Source: CAZOGW01 sp964579415
GTDB lineage: Bacteria > Actinomycetota > Acidimicrobiia > Spongiisociales > UBA5794
Assembly: GCA_964579415.1 (NCBI GenBank)
Contig: CAZOGW010000097.1
Coordinates: 1 to 11,654, forward strand
Direction of reading: 5' to 3'
DNA length: 11,654 bases
Part shown: positions 1 to 6,941 of the stretch, in pieces
How the letters are laid out: each line of letters starts with the position of its first letter
Numbering within the stretch: position 1 is the stretch's first letter
Notes under the pieces: generated by a model
What the model was told of the DNA's origin: nothing
Database searches by the model: none
What the model saw: the letters and a program-made list of their open reading frames with translations, nothing else
Program-made: the position numbers and the translations under genes

Positions 1-30
1 CTAGTACCTAGTACCTAGTACCTAATACCT
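1..30. repeat. Heptamer tandem array A, at the dgt stop codon
   Basis: Three perfect CTAGTAC units (1-7, 8-14, 15-21) are followed by a variant CTAATAC (22-28) and CT. Read on the sense strand of dgt (minus), the array is AGGTAT followed by TAGGTAC repeated, so the dgt stop codon TAG is the first three bases of a unit and the last two sense codons (Arg-Tyr) also come from repeat sequence. The array runs into the left edge of the window, so its full length is unknown. The unit fits the NNRRTAC pattern shared with the arrays at 3892-3956 and 6898-6962. Function is unknown. Confidence 0.9.
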
Positions 31-1032
31 GAAGAGCCGGTCATGGGTGCTGATGGCGAAGCGGTCGGTCATGCCGGCGACGTAGTCGACCACCTGGGTG
101 GTGGTGGACGATGCGGTGTGGCGGTAGCTGTCGGGGATCTCGTCGACGTTCTCCATGAAGAAGCCGACAAGGTTGGTGACGATCTCCTTGGCGCGGCGCC
201 GCTGCGGTTCCATCTCCGGTCTCAGGTACACCCGCTCGAACATGAAGCTGCGCAGCCGGGCCATCACCGCCAGCATGTCCGGCTGCATCGACACCACGCC
301 TGAACGCAGCGACTCGTCGACGACGGAGTGGATCATGGTGTCGATCCATGCCCGACCCGGCTCGCCGAAGGTGTCGATGGGCTCCCCGGCGAGGTCGTCG
401 CGGGTGAGCACGCCGGCGCGCAGGGCGTCCTCGGCATCGTGGGCCAGGTAGGCGATGCGGTCGGCGTAGCGCAGCACCATGCCTTCGGCGGTGGACGGCC
501 CCTCGGGGACCCGCCACGGGTGGCGGGCGATGCCGTCGATCACCTCGTAGGTGAGGTTGAGCGGTTCCAGCACCGAGTAGATGCGGGCGCTCTGGTCCGA
601 ATGGCTCCACCCGCCCTCCACCAACTCGTCGAGAGCGTCTTCGCCGGTGTGGCCGAAGGGCGAGTGCCCCACGTCGTGGCCCAGGCACACCGCCTCGGTG
701 AGCGTCTCGTTGAGGGAGAGGTTGCGGGCGATGGCCCGCCCGATCTGGGTGACCTTGAGGGTGTGGGTGAGCCGGGTGACGTAGTGGTCGCCCTCAGGGT
801 TCATGAACACCTGGGTCTTGTGTTTGAGGCGGCGGAACGCCTTGGAGTGCAGGATGCGGTCGCGGTCCCTGTCGAAGGCGGTGCGGTGGGGGTCGGGCGG
901 CTCGGGGACCGCTCTGCCCCGGGACGCCGCGGCGCGGGCTGCCGCCGGAGCCAGCAGGGTGTCCTCGAGGCGCTCGGCGTCGGTCCGGGTACGGAGGCGG
1001 AAAGGCCCGCCGGTGTCGTTGTTCGGTCTCAT
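22..1032 (-). CDS. dgt: dGTPase-like HD-domain triphosphohydrolase
   Basis: A 336-residue protein of the deoxyguanosinetriphosphate triphosphohydrolase-like family, which hydrolyses dNTPs to the nucleoside plus tripolyphosphate. The HD metal-binding set is visible: His90 in RLTHTLKV, His119-Asp120 in LGHDVGHSPFGH and Asp199 in YLAHDAED. The family N-terminal motif DRDRDRILHSKAFRRLKHKTQV (from about residue 53) precedes it. Length is typical of the shorter, non-enterobacterial dgt-like proteins, whose nucleotide preference often differs from E. coli Dgt. I chose ATG at 1032. GTG at 1038 is possible, and an in-frame ATG at 1110 would reach almost to dnaX, but the extra N-terminus looks like non-coding Arg/Pro-rich translation. 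No clear Shine-Dalgarno site precedes 1032. The gene is divergent from dnaX. Its final Arg-Tyr-stop lies inside heptamer array A. Confidence 0.9.
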   Translation of the reverse strand: MRPNNDTGGPFRLRTRTDAERLEDTLLAPAAARAAASRGRAVPEPPDPHRTAFDRDRDRILHSKAFRRLKHKTQVFMNPEGDHYVTRLTHTLKVTQIGRAIARNLSLNETLTEAVCLGHDVGHSPFGHTGEDALDELVEGGWSHSDQSARIYSVLEPLNLTYEVIDGIARHPWRVPEGPSTAEGMVLRYADRIAYLAHDAEDALRAGVLTRDDLAGEPIDTFGEPGRAWIDTMIHSVVDESLRSGVVSMQPDMLAVMARLRSFMFERVYLRPEMEPQRRRAKEIVTNLVGFFMENVDEIPDSYRHTASSTTTQVVDYVAGMTDRFAISTHDRLFRY

Positions 1033-1118
1033 GGTCACGGCGGGAGCATGATCGCAGCCGGCGACGACATCCGAGCCGCCCGGCTTCTTGGCATGCCGTC
1101 CAACTACCATCGCATGTG
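1033..1118. promoter_or_regulatory. Divergent dgt/dnaX promoter region; dnaX -10 box
   Basis: This 86-base gap between two divergent genes must hold both promoters. For dnaX, TACCAT at 1105-1110 fits the actinobacterial TANNNT -10 box and ends 8 nt before ATG 1119 (5 nt before GTG 1116), with no Shine-Dalgarno sequence, as expected for a leaderless mRNA. No convincing -35 box is seen. For dgt no equally good box is visible; CATGCT on the minus strand, 6 nt before the alternative GTG at 1038, is a weak candidate. Confidence 0.45.
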
Positions 1119-2867
1119 ATGGACTACCAGGCTCTCTACCGCAGATACCGGCCGCAGCGGTTCGACGAGGTGGTGGGCCAGACCCACGTGACCGACACTC
1201 TGGCCCGCGAGGTGACCGAGGGGAGGGTGGCACACGCCTACCTCTTCGCCGGCCCCCGCGGCACCGGCAAGACCACCACGGCACGGCTGCTGGCCAAGGC
1301 GCTCAACTGCGCCGACCGCAGCGCCGACGGGGAACCGTGCAACGTGTGTCCCTCGTGCGTGGGGATCACCGAGGGCACCTCCCTCGACGTGATCGAACTC
1401 GACGCCGCCTCGCACAACAGCGTCGAGGACGTGCGTGAGATCCGGGTCAACGTGGGGACGGTGGCGGCCACCGCCGGCGCCCACCGCGTCTACATCCTCG
1501 ATGAGGCCCACATGTTGTCCCGGGCCGCCAGCAATGCGCTGTTGAAGACCCTGGAGGAGCCACCGGGTCACGTCGTTTTCGTGCTGGCCACCACCGATCC
1601 CTACAAGCTGCCCGACACCATCCGCAGCCGTAGCCAGCGCTTCGACTTCCTTCCGGTACCGTCCGAGACCCTGGTGGAGCGCCTCGCCGGCATCTCGGCC
1701 CGGGAGTCCTTCGATGTCGACGGCGCCGCCCTGGCCATGGTGGCGACTCACGCCGCCGGCTCGGTGCGCGACGCCGAATCCCTGCTGGAGCAGGTGGCAG
1801 CGCTCGGTGGCGGGGTCGTCCGCACCGATGTCATCACCCGGGCGCTGGGCCTTGCCGACCGGGAATCGTTCGGACGGTTGGCGGCGGCGATCGTCGCCGG
1901 GGATGCCCCTGCAGCCCTGACACTGGTGGCCGAACTCGCCTCCCGCGGAGCCGATCTGCGCCGCTTCGTCGCCGAAGCGGTGGAGTACTTCCGGGGCATC
2001 TTCCTCACCCAGTTCTCGCCCAACGTGGAGCAGGTGGTCGACGAGCCCGCCGAGACCATCGAGGAGTGGCGCCGCCAGGCAGGAATCGTCCCCAAGGCCG
2101 ACGTGCTGCGCACCGTCGACGCTCTCGCCGAGGTCCTGCTCGAACTGCGCCAGGGCCGGGAAGAGCGTCTGGTGATCGAACTGGCGCTGCTGCGACTCAC
2201 CAGGCCGGAGACAGACCCGGACACCTCGGCCCTACTCGCCCGCGTCGACCGCCTCGAGGCGCGGCTCCGTTCCCTGGAGGCACGCCCGGCCGCCCCCATC
2301 TCCGCCGCCGAGCCGGAGCCGACCCGGCGGCCTCAGGCGGCCCCGACCGCCGCGGAGGGCGACAGCGACGCGCCGTTCGCCCCCGCCGGCGACACCGAGG
2401 ATCTGGCGCCCGTCATCGACATCGACCGCTCCCCGCACCCGGAGGCGCCTCCCGCCACCGACCTCGACCTTGCATCGTTCGAGGCGATCTGGCCGGCGCT
2501 GGTGTCCCGGGTGCGTGACGCTTCCGGGCCGGTGCGCCACGCCCTGGTTCGGGAGGCCGTCCCGGTCTCGGTGGTGGGTGGGGTGGTGTCTCTCGAGATC
2601 CCGGCCCACAAACCGTTCCACTTCGCCAAGCTGAGTGAGGACGGCGAGTTGAAGGCCACCATGGCCCGCCTTGCCGCCGACCTTCTCGGGTCCGCTCCCA
2701 CCATCGAGTTCGTCCTCGGCGGTGAAGGTCCTTCCGGGGGAGCCGATGTCCACGGTGGCACCACCGAACCGGCACGCGTTCCTGACAAGGACTCCCTCAT
2801 GGTCTCCGACGAGGACCCCGAGGACCTGGTCAAGGACCTCCTCGGCGGCGAGATCCAGGACGAGTAG
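1119..2867 (+). CDS. dnaX: DNA polymerase III subunit gamma/tau (clamp-loader ATPase)
   Basis: A 582-residue AAA+ ATPase of the replicative clamp loader, which opens the sliding clamp and holds the polymerase together at the fork. The N-terminus MDYQALYRRYRPQ is the family signature. Walker A GPRGTGKT is at 45-52, zinc-binding cysteines are at 64, 74, 77 and 80, Walker B DEAH is at 128-131, sensor-1 LATTDP is near 156-161, and the arginine-finger loop reads TIRSRSQRF (168-175). An Ala/Pro-rich linker (about 385-445) leads to a C-terminal domain starting near FEAIWPALVSRV and an acidic tail ending IQDE. I saw no A-rich slippery sequence for a programmed frameshift to gamma, so the long tau form is probably the main product. 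ATG 1119 matches the family start; GTG 1116 adds one residue. ybaB and recR follow, a widely conserved order. Confidence 0.97.
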   Translation: MDYQALYRRYRPQRFDEVVGQTHVTDTLAREVTEGRVAHAYLFAGPRGTGKTTTARLLAKALNCADRSADGEPCNVCPSCVGITEGTSLDVIELDAASHNSVEDVREIRVNVGTVAATAGAHRVYILDEAHMLSRAASNALLKTLEEPPGHVVFVLATTDPYKLPDTIRSRSQRFDFLPVPSETLVERLAGISARESFDVDGAALAMVATHAAGSVRDAESLLEQVAALGGGVVRTDVITRALGLADRESFGRLAAAIVAGDAPAALTLVAELASRGADLRRFVAEAVEYFRGIFLTQFSPNVEQVVDEPAETIEEWRRQAGIVPKADVLRTVDALAEVLLELRQGREERLVIELALLRLTRPETDPDTSALLARVDRLEARLRSLEARPAAPISAAEPEPTRRPQAAPTAAEGDSDAPFAPAGDTEDLAPVIDIDRSPHPEAPPATDLDLASFEAIWPALVSRVRDASGPVRHALVREAVPVSVVGGVVSLEIPAHKPFHFAKLSEDGELKATMARLAADLLGSAPTIEFVLGGEGPSGGADVHGGTTEPARVPDKDSLMVSDEDPEDLVKDLLGGEIQDE

Positions 2868-2971
2868 GAGCCGCCGGCCTCGGTCCCCGTGGCGGTGCCG
2901 GCAGCGGGTGTGAACGGCTATCCCCGGCGCGGTCAGCGTGGCAGCGTTACGGGGCGACTACGCTGCGGCCC
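2868..2971 (+). promoter_or_regulatory. dnaX-ybaB spacer with a probable ybaB -10 box
   Basis: A 104-base spacer with no gene. TACGCT at 2959-2964 fits TANNNT and ends exactly 7 nt before ATG 2972, and no Shine-Dalgarno sequence lies before that ATG, so ybaB-recR could be transcribed from its own leaderless promoter in addition to readthrough from dnaX. No clear -35 box or T-tailed terminator is seen. Confidence 0.35.
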
Positions 2972-3298
2972 ATGGGAAGGATGCCGAAAGATATGCGCCA
3001 GCTCATGCAGCAGGCGCAGAAGATGCAGGCCGAACTGGCCCGAACGCAGGAAGAGCTTGCAGAGAAGACCTACCAGGCCACCTCCGGTGGCGGCGTGGTC
3101 AAGGCCACCGTCAAGGGCTCCGGCCAGCTTGTCGAGGTCGTTCTCGACCCGTCCGTGCTCGATCCCGACGACCCCGAGCTCGTCGGGGACCTGGTGGTGG
3201 CGGCGGTCAATGCCGCCCTGGATCTGGTGTCGCAGGACGCCGGTGCGGCGATGGGTGGTCTCACCGGGGGAATGGACCTCGGCGGGCTGCTCGGCTGA
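2972..3298 (+). CDS. ybaB: YbaB/EbfC family nucleoid-associated protein
   Basis: A 108-residue protein of the YbaB/EbfC family, small dimeric DNA-binding proteins associated with the nucleoid. The pattern is typical: an amphipathic Gln/Met-rich helix (MRQLMQQAQKMQAELARTQ, about 8-26), then the GGGVVKATVKGSGQLVEVVLDPS beta core, the DPDDPELVGDLVVAAVNAAL helix and a Gly/Met-rich tail. ATG 2972 is supported by a -10-like box 7 nt upstream. Met4 (2981) has a GGGAAGG stretch touching it, too close to act as a ribosome site. The TGA stop overlaps the recR ATG by one base (TGATG at 3296-3300), so the two are translationally coupled. Its place between dnaX and recR is the classic one and supports the family call. 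Confidence 0.95.
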   Translation: MGRMPKDMRQLMQQAQKMQAELARTQEELAEKTYQATSGGGVVKATVKGSGQLVEVVLDPSVLDPDDPELVGDLVVAAVNAALDLVSQDAGAAMGGLTGGMDLGGLLG

Positions 3299-3891
3299 TG
3301 TTCGAGCCGCCGGTCCAGCGCGTCATCGACGAGCTGGCGCGCCTTCCCGGGATCGGCCGCAAGACGGCGCAACGCCTCGCCTTCCACCTGCTCCACGTCG
3401 AAGAGGCCGACGCGGCGCGCCTCGGCCAGGCCATCCTCGACCTGCGCTCACAGGTGCGGCTGTGCCTGCGGTGCTTCAACGTGACCGCCGAGGAACAGTG
3501 CGCCATCTGCCGCGATCCGCGTCGGGACCCCACCATGGTGTGTGTGGTGGAGAGGGCCCAGGACATCGCCGTCATCGAGCGTACCCAGGAATACTCGGGG
3601 CGCTACCACGTGCTCGGCGGCGCCATCTCACCCATCGAGGGCGTCGGCCCCGAGCAACTCCGGGTCCGGGAGCTGGTGGCGCGCCTCGAGGTGGAGGGCG
3701 TCCGTGAGGTGATCGCCGCCACCAACCCCACCATCGAGGGCGACACCACCGCCCTGTACCTCGCCAGGTTGCTGAAACCCCTCGGGGTCACCGTGACCCG
3801 CCTCGCCAGCGGTCTCCCCGTCGGTGGCGACCTTGACTACGCGGATGAGATCACGTTGGGGAGAGCCCTCGCGGGGCGCCGCGAGCTGTAG
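3298..3891 (+). CDS. recR: Recombination mediator protein RecR
   Basis: A 197-residue RecR, the usual length of about 200. It works with RecO (and RecF) to load RecA at single-strand gaps during recombinational repair. Domains in order: an N-terminal helix-hairpin-helix (LARLPGIGRKTAQRLAFHLL, 13-32), a C4 zinc finger with Cys56, Cys59, Cys68 and Cys71, then a Toprim domain (from VVERAQDIAVIE to about TNPTIEGDTTALYLARLL), and the C-terminal ASGLPVGGDLDYADEITLGRAL. The start overlaps the ybaB stop and has no Shine-Dalgarno site of its own. The stop codon TAG is followed at once by GTAC and then by heptamer array B, which fills the gap to the converging glpX. Confidence 0.97.
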   Translation: MFEPPVQRVIDELARLPGIGRKTAQRLAFHLLHVEEADAARLGQAILDLRSQVRLCLRCFNVTAEEQCAICRDPRRDPTMVCVVERAQDIAVIERTQEYSGRYHVLGGAISPIEGVGPEQLRVRELVARLEVEGVREVIAATNPTIEGDTTALYLARLLKPLGVTVTRLASGLPVGGDLDYADEITLGRALAGRREL

Positions 3892-3956
3892 GTACGTATC
3901 ACGTATCACGTATCACGTATCACGTATCACGTATCACGTATCACGTATCACGTACC
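3892..3956. repeat. Heptamer tandem array B filling the recR/glpX convergent gap
   Basis: Eight perfect ACGTATC units lie at 3894-3949, followed by a degenerate ACGTACC (3950-3956). GTAC flanks the array at both ends. The whole 65-base space between the recR stop (TAG, 3889-3891) and the glpX stop (TAA on the minus strand, 3957-3959) is repeat; no other sequence remains. Read on the minus strand, the unit is GTGATAC, which fits NNRRTAC. On the recR side the stop forms TAGGTAC; on the glpX side it forms TAAGGTAC. The array is much richer in A+T than its neighbours. No Rho-independent terminator hairpin is present, so the array may itself take that role, but this is inference. Confidence 0.95.
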
Positions 3957-4979
3957 TTAGAACGACCTCGCGTGCCCCGGAGGAGCTACTCCTGGCGTGT
4001 CGACCTCGTGGAGTCGGTCGGTGCGGTGGAGAGCCCGGACGTAGCGGACGGTGCGGCTGGCGGAGCGCATCACCACCGAATACGTCACCACCTGCTTCCC
4101 GAAGAAGTCGACGCCCTGGAGCAGGCTCCCGTCGGTGACTCCGGTGGCGGCGAAGAAGGTGTGGTCTGAGTCGACCAGGTCCCGGTTGGTGAGCACCTGA
4201 TCCAGGTCGAGTCCCTCGTCCCTGGCGAACTGGCGCTCCGATTCGTCTCGCGGCCACAGCTTGCACTGGATCTCGCCCTTGAGGGCCGCCATGGCACACG
4301 CCGCGGTGACCGCCTCCGGGGAGCCGCCGATCCCGAGGAGGATGTCGATACCGCTGTCGATCTTGGCGGTGGAGATGGCGCCGGAGATGTCACCGTCGCC
4401 GATGAGGGCGATGCGGGCGCCGGCGGCGCGCACCTGCCGCATGTAAGGCTCGTTGCGGGGGCGGTCGAGGATGACCGCGGTCAGGTCCTGCACCGACTTC
4501 TTCTTGGCTTTGGCCACCTGTGCCAGGTTGTGCGCCACCGGGGCCTCGATGTCGACCACGCCGGCGGCTTCCTCTCCCACCGCGATCTTGTCCATATAGA
4601 CCAGCGATCCGGGCGCATACATCGAGCCGCGCTCGGCGAGGGCGATCACGGCGAGGGCGCCGGGTTGGCCGGCGGCCGTCAGGCGAGTGCCGTCGACGGG
4701 GTCCACGGCGACGTCGACCTTGATGGGCCCACCGCCGCCGACGCGCTCGCCGTTGAACAGCATGGGGGCCTCGTCCTTCTCGCCCTCCCCGATGACGACG
4801 ATCCCGTCCATGGACACGGTGGACAGCATGTGACGCATGGCGTCGACGGCGGCCTGGTCTACGACGTTCTTGTCGCCGCGGCCCTGCTGGCGGGCCGCGG
4901 CGATGGCGGCCATCTCGGTGACGCGCACCAACTCGAGGGCGAGGTTGCGATCGGGCCGTTCCGGCGTGGTCGGGCTCAC
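3957..4979 (-). CDS. glpX: Class II fructose-1,6-bisphosphatase
   Basis: A 340-residue GlpX-type fructose-1,6-bisphosphatase, which makes fructose 6-phosphate in gluconeogenesis. This class is the usual sole FBPase in actinobacteria. Metal- and substrate-site motifs are present: GEGEKDEAPML (64-74), DPVDGT (93-98), and the later DGDISGAI and GIGGSPEAV segments. The start is GTG at 4979: GGAGGG at 4985-4990 lies 5 nt upstream, and the GTGA overlaps the stop of the thiolase gene, so the two are translationally coupled. The open frame continues further upstream, but only as overlap with the thiolase. The stop codon TAA abuts heptamer array B. Length and motifs are complete. Confidence 0.96.
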   Translation of the reverse strand: MSPTTPERPDRNLALELVRVTEMAAIAAARQQGRGDKNVVDQAAVDAMRHMLSTVSMDGIVVIGEGEKDEAPMLFNGERVGGGGPIKVDVAVDPVDGTRLTAAGQPGALAVIALAERGSMYAPGSLVYMDKIAVGEEAAGVVDIEAPVAHNLAQVAKAKKKSVQDLTAVILDRPRNEPYMRQVRAAGARIALIGDGDISGAISTAKIDSGIDILLGIGGSPEAVTAACAMAALKGEIQCKLWPRDESERQFARDEGLDLDQVLTNRDLVDSDHTFFAATGVTDGSLLQGVDFFGKQVVTYSVVMRSASRTVRYVRALHRTDRLHEVDTPGVAPPGHARSF

Positions 4980-6169
4980 GAAATCCCTCCGGGCACCGAC
5001 ACTATGAGGGCGTCGCCCTGGCCCCCGCCACCGCACAAGGTTGCCGCCCCCACACCACCGCCGCGGAGCCGGAGGGCGTTGACGAGCGAGACGACCAGCC
5101 GGGCTCCGGTGGCTCCCAAGGGGTGTCCCAGGGCGACGGCGCCGCCGTTGACGTTCACCCGGTCGGCGGGTATGTCGAGCATCCGGGCCGACCACAGCGC
5201 CACCGCGGCGAAGGCCTCGTTGATCTCGAACAGGTCGATGTCATCGACGGCGAGGTCGGTGCGCTTGAGCGCCATGCGCACCGCTTCGGCGGGGCGCTCG
5301 TGGAGGGTGGCGTCCGGTCCCGCCGTCTGACCGTAGGCGACGATCTCGGCCAGCACCGGGAGCCCGGCCGCCTCGGCGGCGGAGCGGTCGGCGACCACCA
5401 CGGCGGCGGCGCCGTCCGACACCTGTGAGGCGTTGCCGGCGGTGACGCTACCCCCGGGAACGAAGGCGGGACGCAACCCGCCCAGCGACTCGGCCGTGGT
5501 TCCCGGCCGGATGCCCTCGTCGGCGGTGACGACGACCGGTTCGCCCCTGCGCTGCGGGACGCTGACCGGGACGATCTCATCGGTGAATCGGCCGGCGGTG
5601 GTGGCCTCCTCGGCGCGGCGGTGGCTCTGCGCGGCCCAGGCGTCCTGCGCCTCCCGGTCGATCCCGAGTTGCGCGTTCTTGTGGTCGGCGGACTCTCCCA
5701 TGGTGCATTCGTCGAAGGCGCACCACAGCCCGTCATGGGTCATGGTGTCGACCAGGACGGCGTCGCCGGCGCGCAGACCCTGACGGGCACCGTTGAGCAC
5801 GTAGGGGGCGTTGGTCATCGACTCCATGCCCCCGGCGACGACGAAGGTGGCCTCGCCGAGGCGGATGTGGCGGGCGGCCTCGGCGATGGCGGTGAGGCCG
5901 GAGAGGCACACCTTGTTGATGGTGGTGGCGGGGACGGTCATCGGGATTCCGCCCTTCACCGCCGCCTGGCGAGCCGTGATCTGCCCCTGCCCGGCCTGGA
6001 GGACGTGACCGAAGAGCACCTCGTCGACATCGGGTGGCGCCAACCCGCTCCTTTCCAGGGCGGCGGCGATGGCGGCACCACCGAGGTCCATGGCGGTGAG
6101 GGAGGAGTAGGCGCCCTGGAACCTCCCGATGGGTGTGCGTGCGACCGAGCAGATGACGGGGTTCGACAT
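4976..6169 (-). CDS. Acetyl-CoA C-acetyltransferase (thiolase)
   Basis: A 397-residue thiolase of the type II/FadA group, which condenses two acetyl-CoA or cleaves 3-ketoacyl-CoA. The catalytic triad is visible: Cys88 in INKVCLSGL, His349 in GGAVALGHPLGATGAR and Cys379 in TLCGGGGQGDALIV. The start MSNPVICSVARTPIGRFQGA matches the family, so ATG 6169 is taken although the frame stays open far upstream. TACAAT on the minus strand (6176-6181) ends 6 nt before this ATG without a Shine-Dalgarno sequence, pointing to a leaderless transcript. glpX follows with a GTGA overlap, and methylmalonyl-CoA epimerase is divergent. Context suggests acyl-CoA or propionyl-CoA metabolism, but whether it acts in synthesis or breakdown cannot be told from sequence. 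Confidence 0.95.
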   Translation of the reverse strand: MSNPVICSVARTPIGRFQGAYSSLTAMDLGGAAIAAALERSGLAPPDVDEVLFGHVLQAGQGQITARQAAVKGGIPMTVPATTINKVCLSGLTAIAEAARHIRLGEATFVVAGGMESMTNAPYVLNGARQGLRAGDAVLVDTMTHDGLWCAFDECTMGESADHKNAQLGIDREAQDAWAAQSHRRAEEATTAGRFTDEIVPVSVPQRRGEPVVVTADEGIRPGTTAESLGGLRPAFVPGGSVTAGNASQVSDGAAAVVVADRSAAEAAGLPVLAEIVAYGQTAGPDATLHERPAEAVRMALKRTDLAVDDIDLFEINEAFAAVALWSARMLDIPADRVNVNGGAVALGHPLGATGARLVVSLVNALRLRGGGVGAATLCGGGGQGDALIVSVPGGIS

Positions 6170-6261
6170 GGTCGGATTGTATCCCGGCGCCCGGGAGGCC
6201 GGATACGGTGCGGCGGCGTGGAGTGAGTCGACGAAGCTGCCGGTACGGCAATAATGGCGGC
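6170..6261. promoter_or_regulatory. Divergent thiolase/epimerase promoter region
   Basis: A 92-base head-to-head gap. On the minus strand TACAAT (6176-6181) lies 6 nt before the thiolase ATG. On the plus strand AATAAT (6250-6255), five of six bases of TATAAT, lies 6 nt before the GTG of the epimerase gene. Neither gene has a Shine-Dalgarno sequence, so both look leaderless. The -35 regions are not recognisable. Close placement of the two promoters would allow shared control of the thiolase-glpX and epimerase-epsilon pairs. Confidence 0.5.
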
Positions 6262-6669
6262 GTGTTCGCCTACAACCTTCACCACGTGGCCATCGCGGTG
6301 GCCGACCTCGACGAGGCGGTGGCCCGCTTCGGGGCGCTGTACGGCGCCGGCGTGGCCCATCGTGAGGTGGTGGGCGACCAGGGCGTCGAGGAGGCGATGA
6401 TCCCGGTGGGCGGTTCGTTCGTGCAACTCCTGCAACCGCTCGATGCCGATTCCCCGGTAGGACGGTTCCTGCGGGAGCGGGGGGAGGGCATGCACCATGT
6501 GGCCCTCGCCGTGGCCGACATCGATGCCGCGCTGGAGCATCTCGAGGCTGCAGGCGCCCGCCTCGTCGATCGCACCCCCCGCATCGGGGGAGGCGGGGCT
6601 CGTATAGCCTTCGTCCATCCCAAGGAGTGGGCGGGGACGCTGGTGGAACTGGTGGAGGTGACGCAGTGA
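6262..6669 (+). CDS. mce: Methylmalonyl-CoA epimerase
   Basis: A 135-residue vicinal-oxygen-chelate (glyoxalase-fold) protein that interconverts (2S)- and (2R)-methylmalonyl-CoA between propionyl-CoA carboxylase and the B12-dependent mutase. Two beta-alpha-beta-beta-beta halves are seen. Likely metal ligands by comparison with the Propionibacterium enzyme are His8 (LHHVAIAV), Gln55 (FVQLLQPL), His79 (GMHHVALAV) and Glu129 (LVELVEV). The family segments HREVVGDQGVEEA, GEGMHHVALAV and ARIAFVHPKEWAGTLVELVE are all present. The start is GTG at 6262, just before the conserved FAYNLHHVAIAV; upstream in-frame sequence does not resemble the family. A -10-like AATAAT lies 6 nt upstream. The stop overlaps the GTG of the next gene. 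Confidence 0.95.
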   Translation: MFAYNLHHVAIAVADLDEAVARFGALYGAGVAHREVVGDQGVEEAMIPVGGSFVQLLQPLDADSPVGRFLRERGEGMHHVALAVADIDAALEHLEAAGARLVDRTPRIGGGGARIAFVHPKEWAGTLVELVEVTQ

Positions 6670-6914
6670 CGGACGAGATCACGATCATGGGAGGGGCCAC
6701 TCCCGAGGTGGCCGCGGCCATCGCCGCGGTGGTGGGCGATCTCCTGGTGGCCGAGGCGCGGGTGAGGGCGACACCTCCCGCCCGTCACCGCCAGAACCAG
6801 TGGGTGCTCGCCGGGCGGCCCCGGCCGGCGTCGGCGCCCCTCCCGTCGCAGACCTACGACAGCGTCGGCTGGTCGGAGACGACAGACAACGGGGAGGAGG
6901 GTACCAAGTACTAA
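6666..6914 (+). CDS. Probable acyl-CoA carboxylase epsilon subunit
   Basis: An 82-residue protein. ITIMGGATPEVAAAIAAVVG followed by a polar stretch and NQWVLAGRPRP resembles the small epsilon subunit of actinobacterial acyl-CoA (propionyl/acetyl-CoA) carboxylases, which binds the beta subunit and stimulates the complex. This rests on short motifs, so the call is moderate. Context agrees: methylmalonyl-CoA epimerase, the next step after propionyl-CoA carboxylase, is directly upstream. The start is GTG 6666, overlapping the epimerase TGA (GTGA), with a strong GGAGGTGA at 6654-6661. The C-terminal Thr-Lys-Tyr-stop is encoded by heptamer array C, so the end of the protein has been shaped by the repeat. 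No carboxylase alpha or beta subunit is in this window. Confidence 0.6.
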   Translation: MTDEITIMGGATPEVAAAIAAVVGDLLVAEARVRATPPARHRQNQWVLAGRPRPASAPLPSQTYDSVGWSETTDNGEEGTKY

Positions 6915-6932
6915 GTACTAAGTACTAGGTAC
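6898..6932. repeat. Heptamer tandem array C1 overlapping the epsilon-subunit stop
   Basis: Five units of the form NNRRTAC lie head to tail: AGGGTAC, CAAGTAC, TAAGTAC, TAAGTAC, TAGGTAC. The gene's stop codon TAA (6912-6914) is the first three bases of the third unit, and the last codons before it (ACC AAG TAC) lie in units one and two. The TAGGTAC unit is the same heptamer as array A read on its gene's sense strand. Four of the five units contain AGTAC or GGTAC preceded by A. Confidence 0.9.
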
Positions 6933-6941
6933 TACGCGTTC

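Noticed and set aside
328..1119. Long plus-strand open frame opposite dgt
   Set aside because: It mirrors a well-supported gene; in GC-rich DNA the antisense frame stays open by codon bias. No family motif or start signal.
1033..1284. N-terminal extension of dgt by 84 residues
   Set aside because: It overlaps the dnaX start, reads as Arg/Pro-rich non-family sequence, and the conserved region begins only after residue 85 of the extended frame.
1119..2867. Programmed -1 frameshift in dnaX producing gamma
   Set aside because: No A-rich slippery heptamer was seen in the reading frame; the GC-rich linker region does not offer one.
3892..3956. CRISPR array
   Set aside because: Units are 7 bases, directly tandem, with no spacers and no cas genes.
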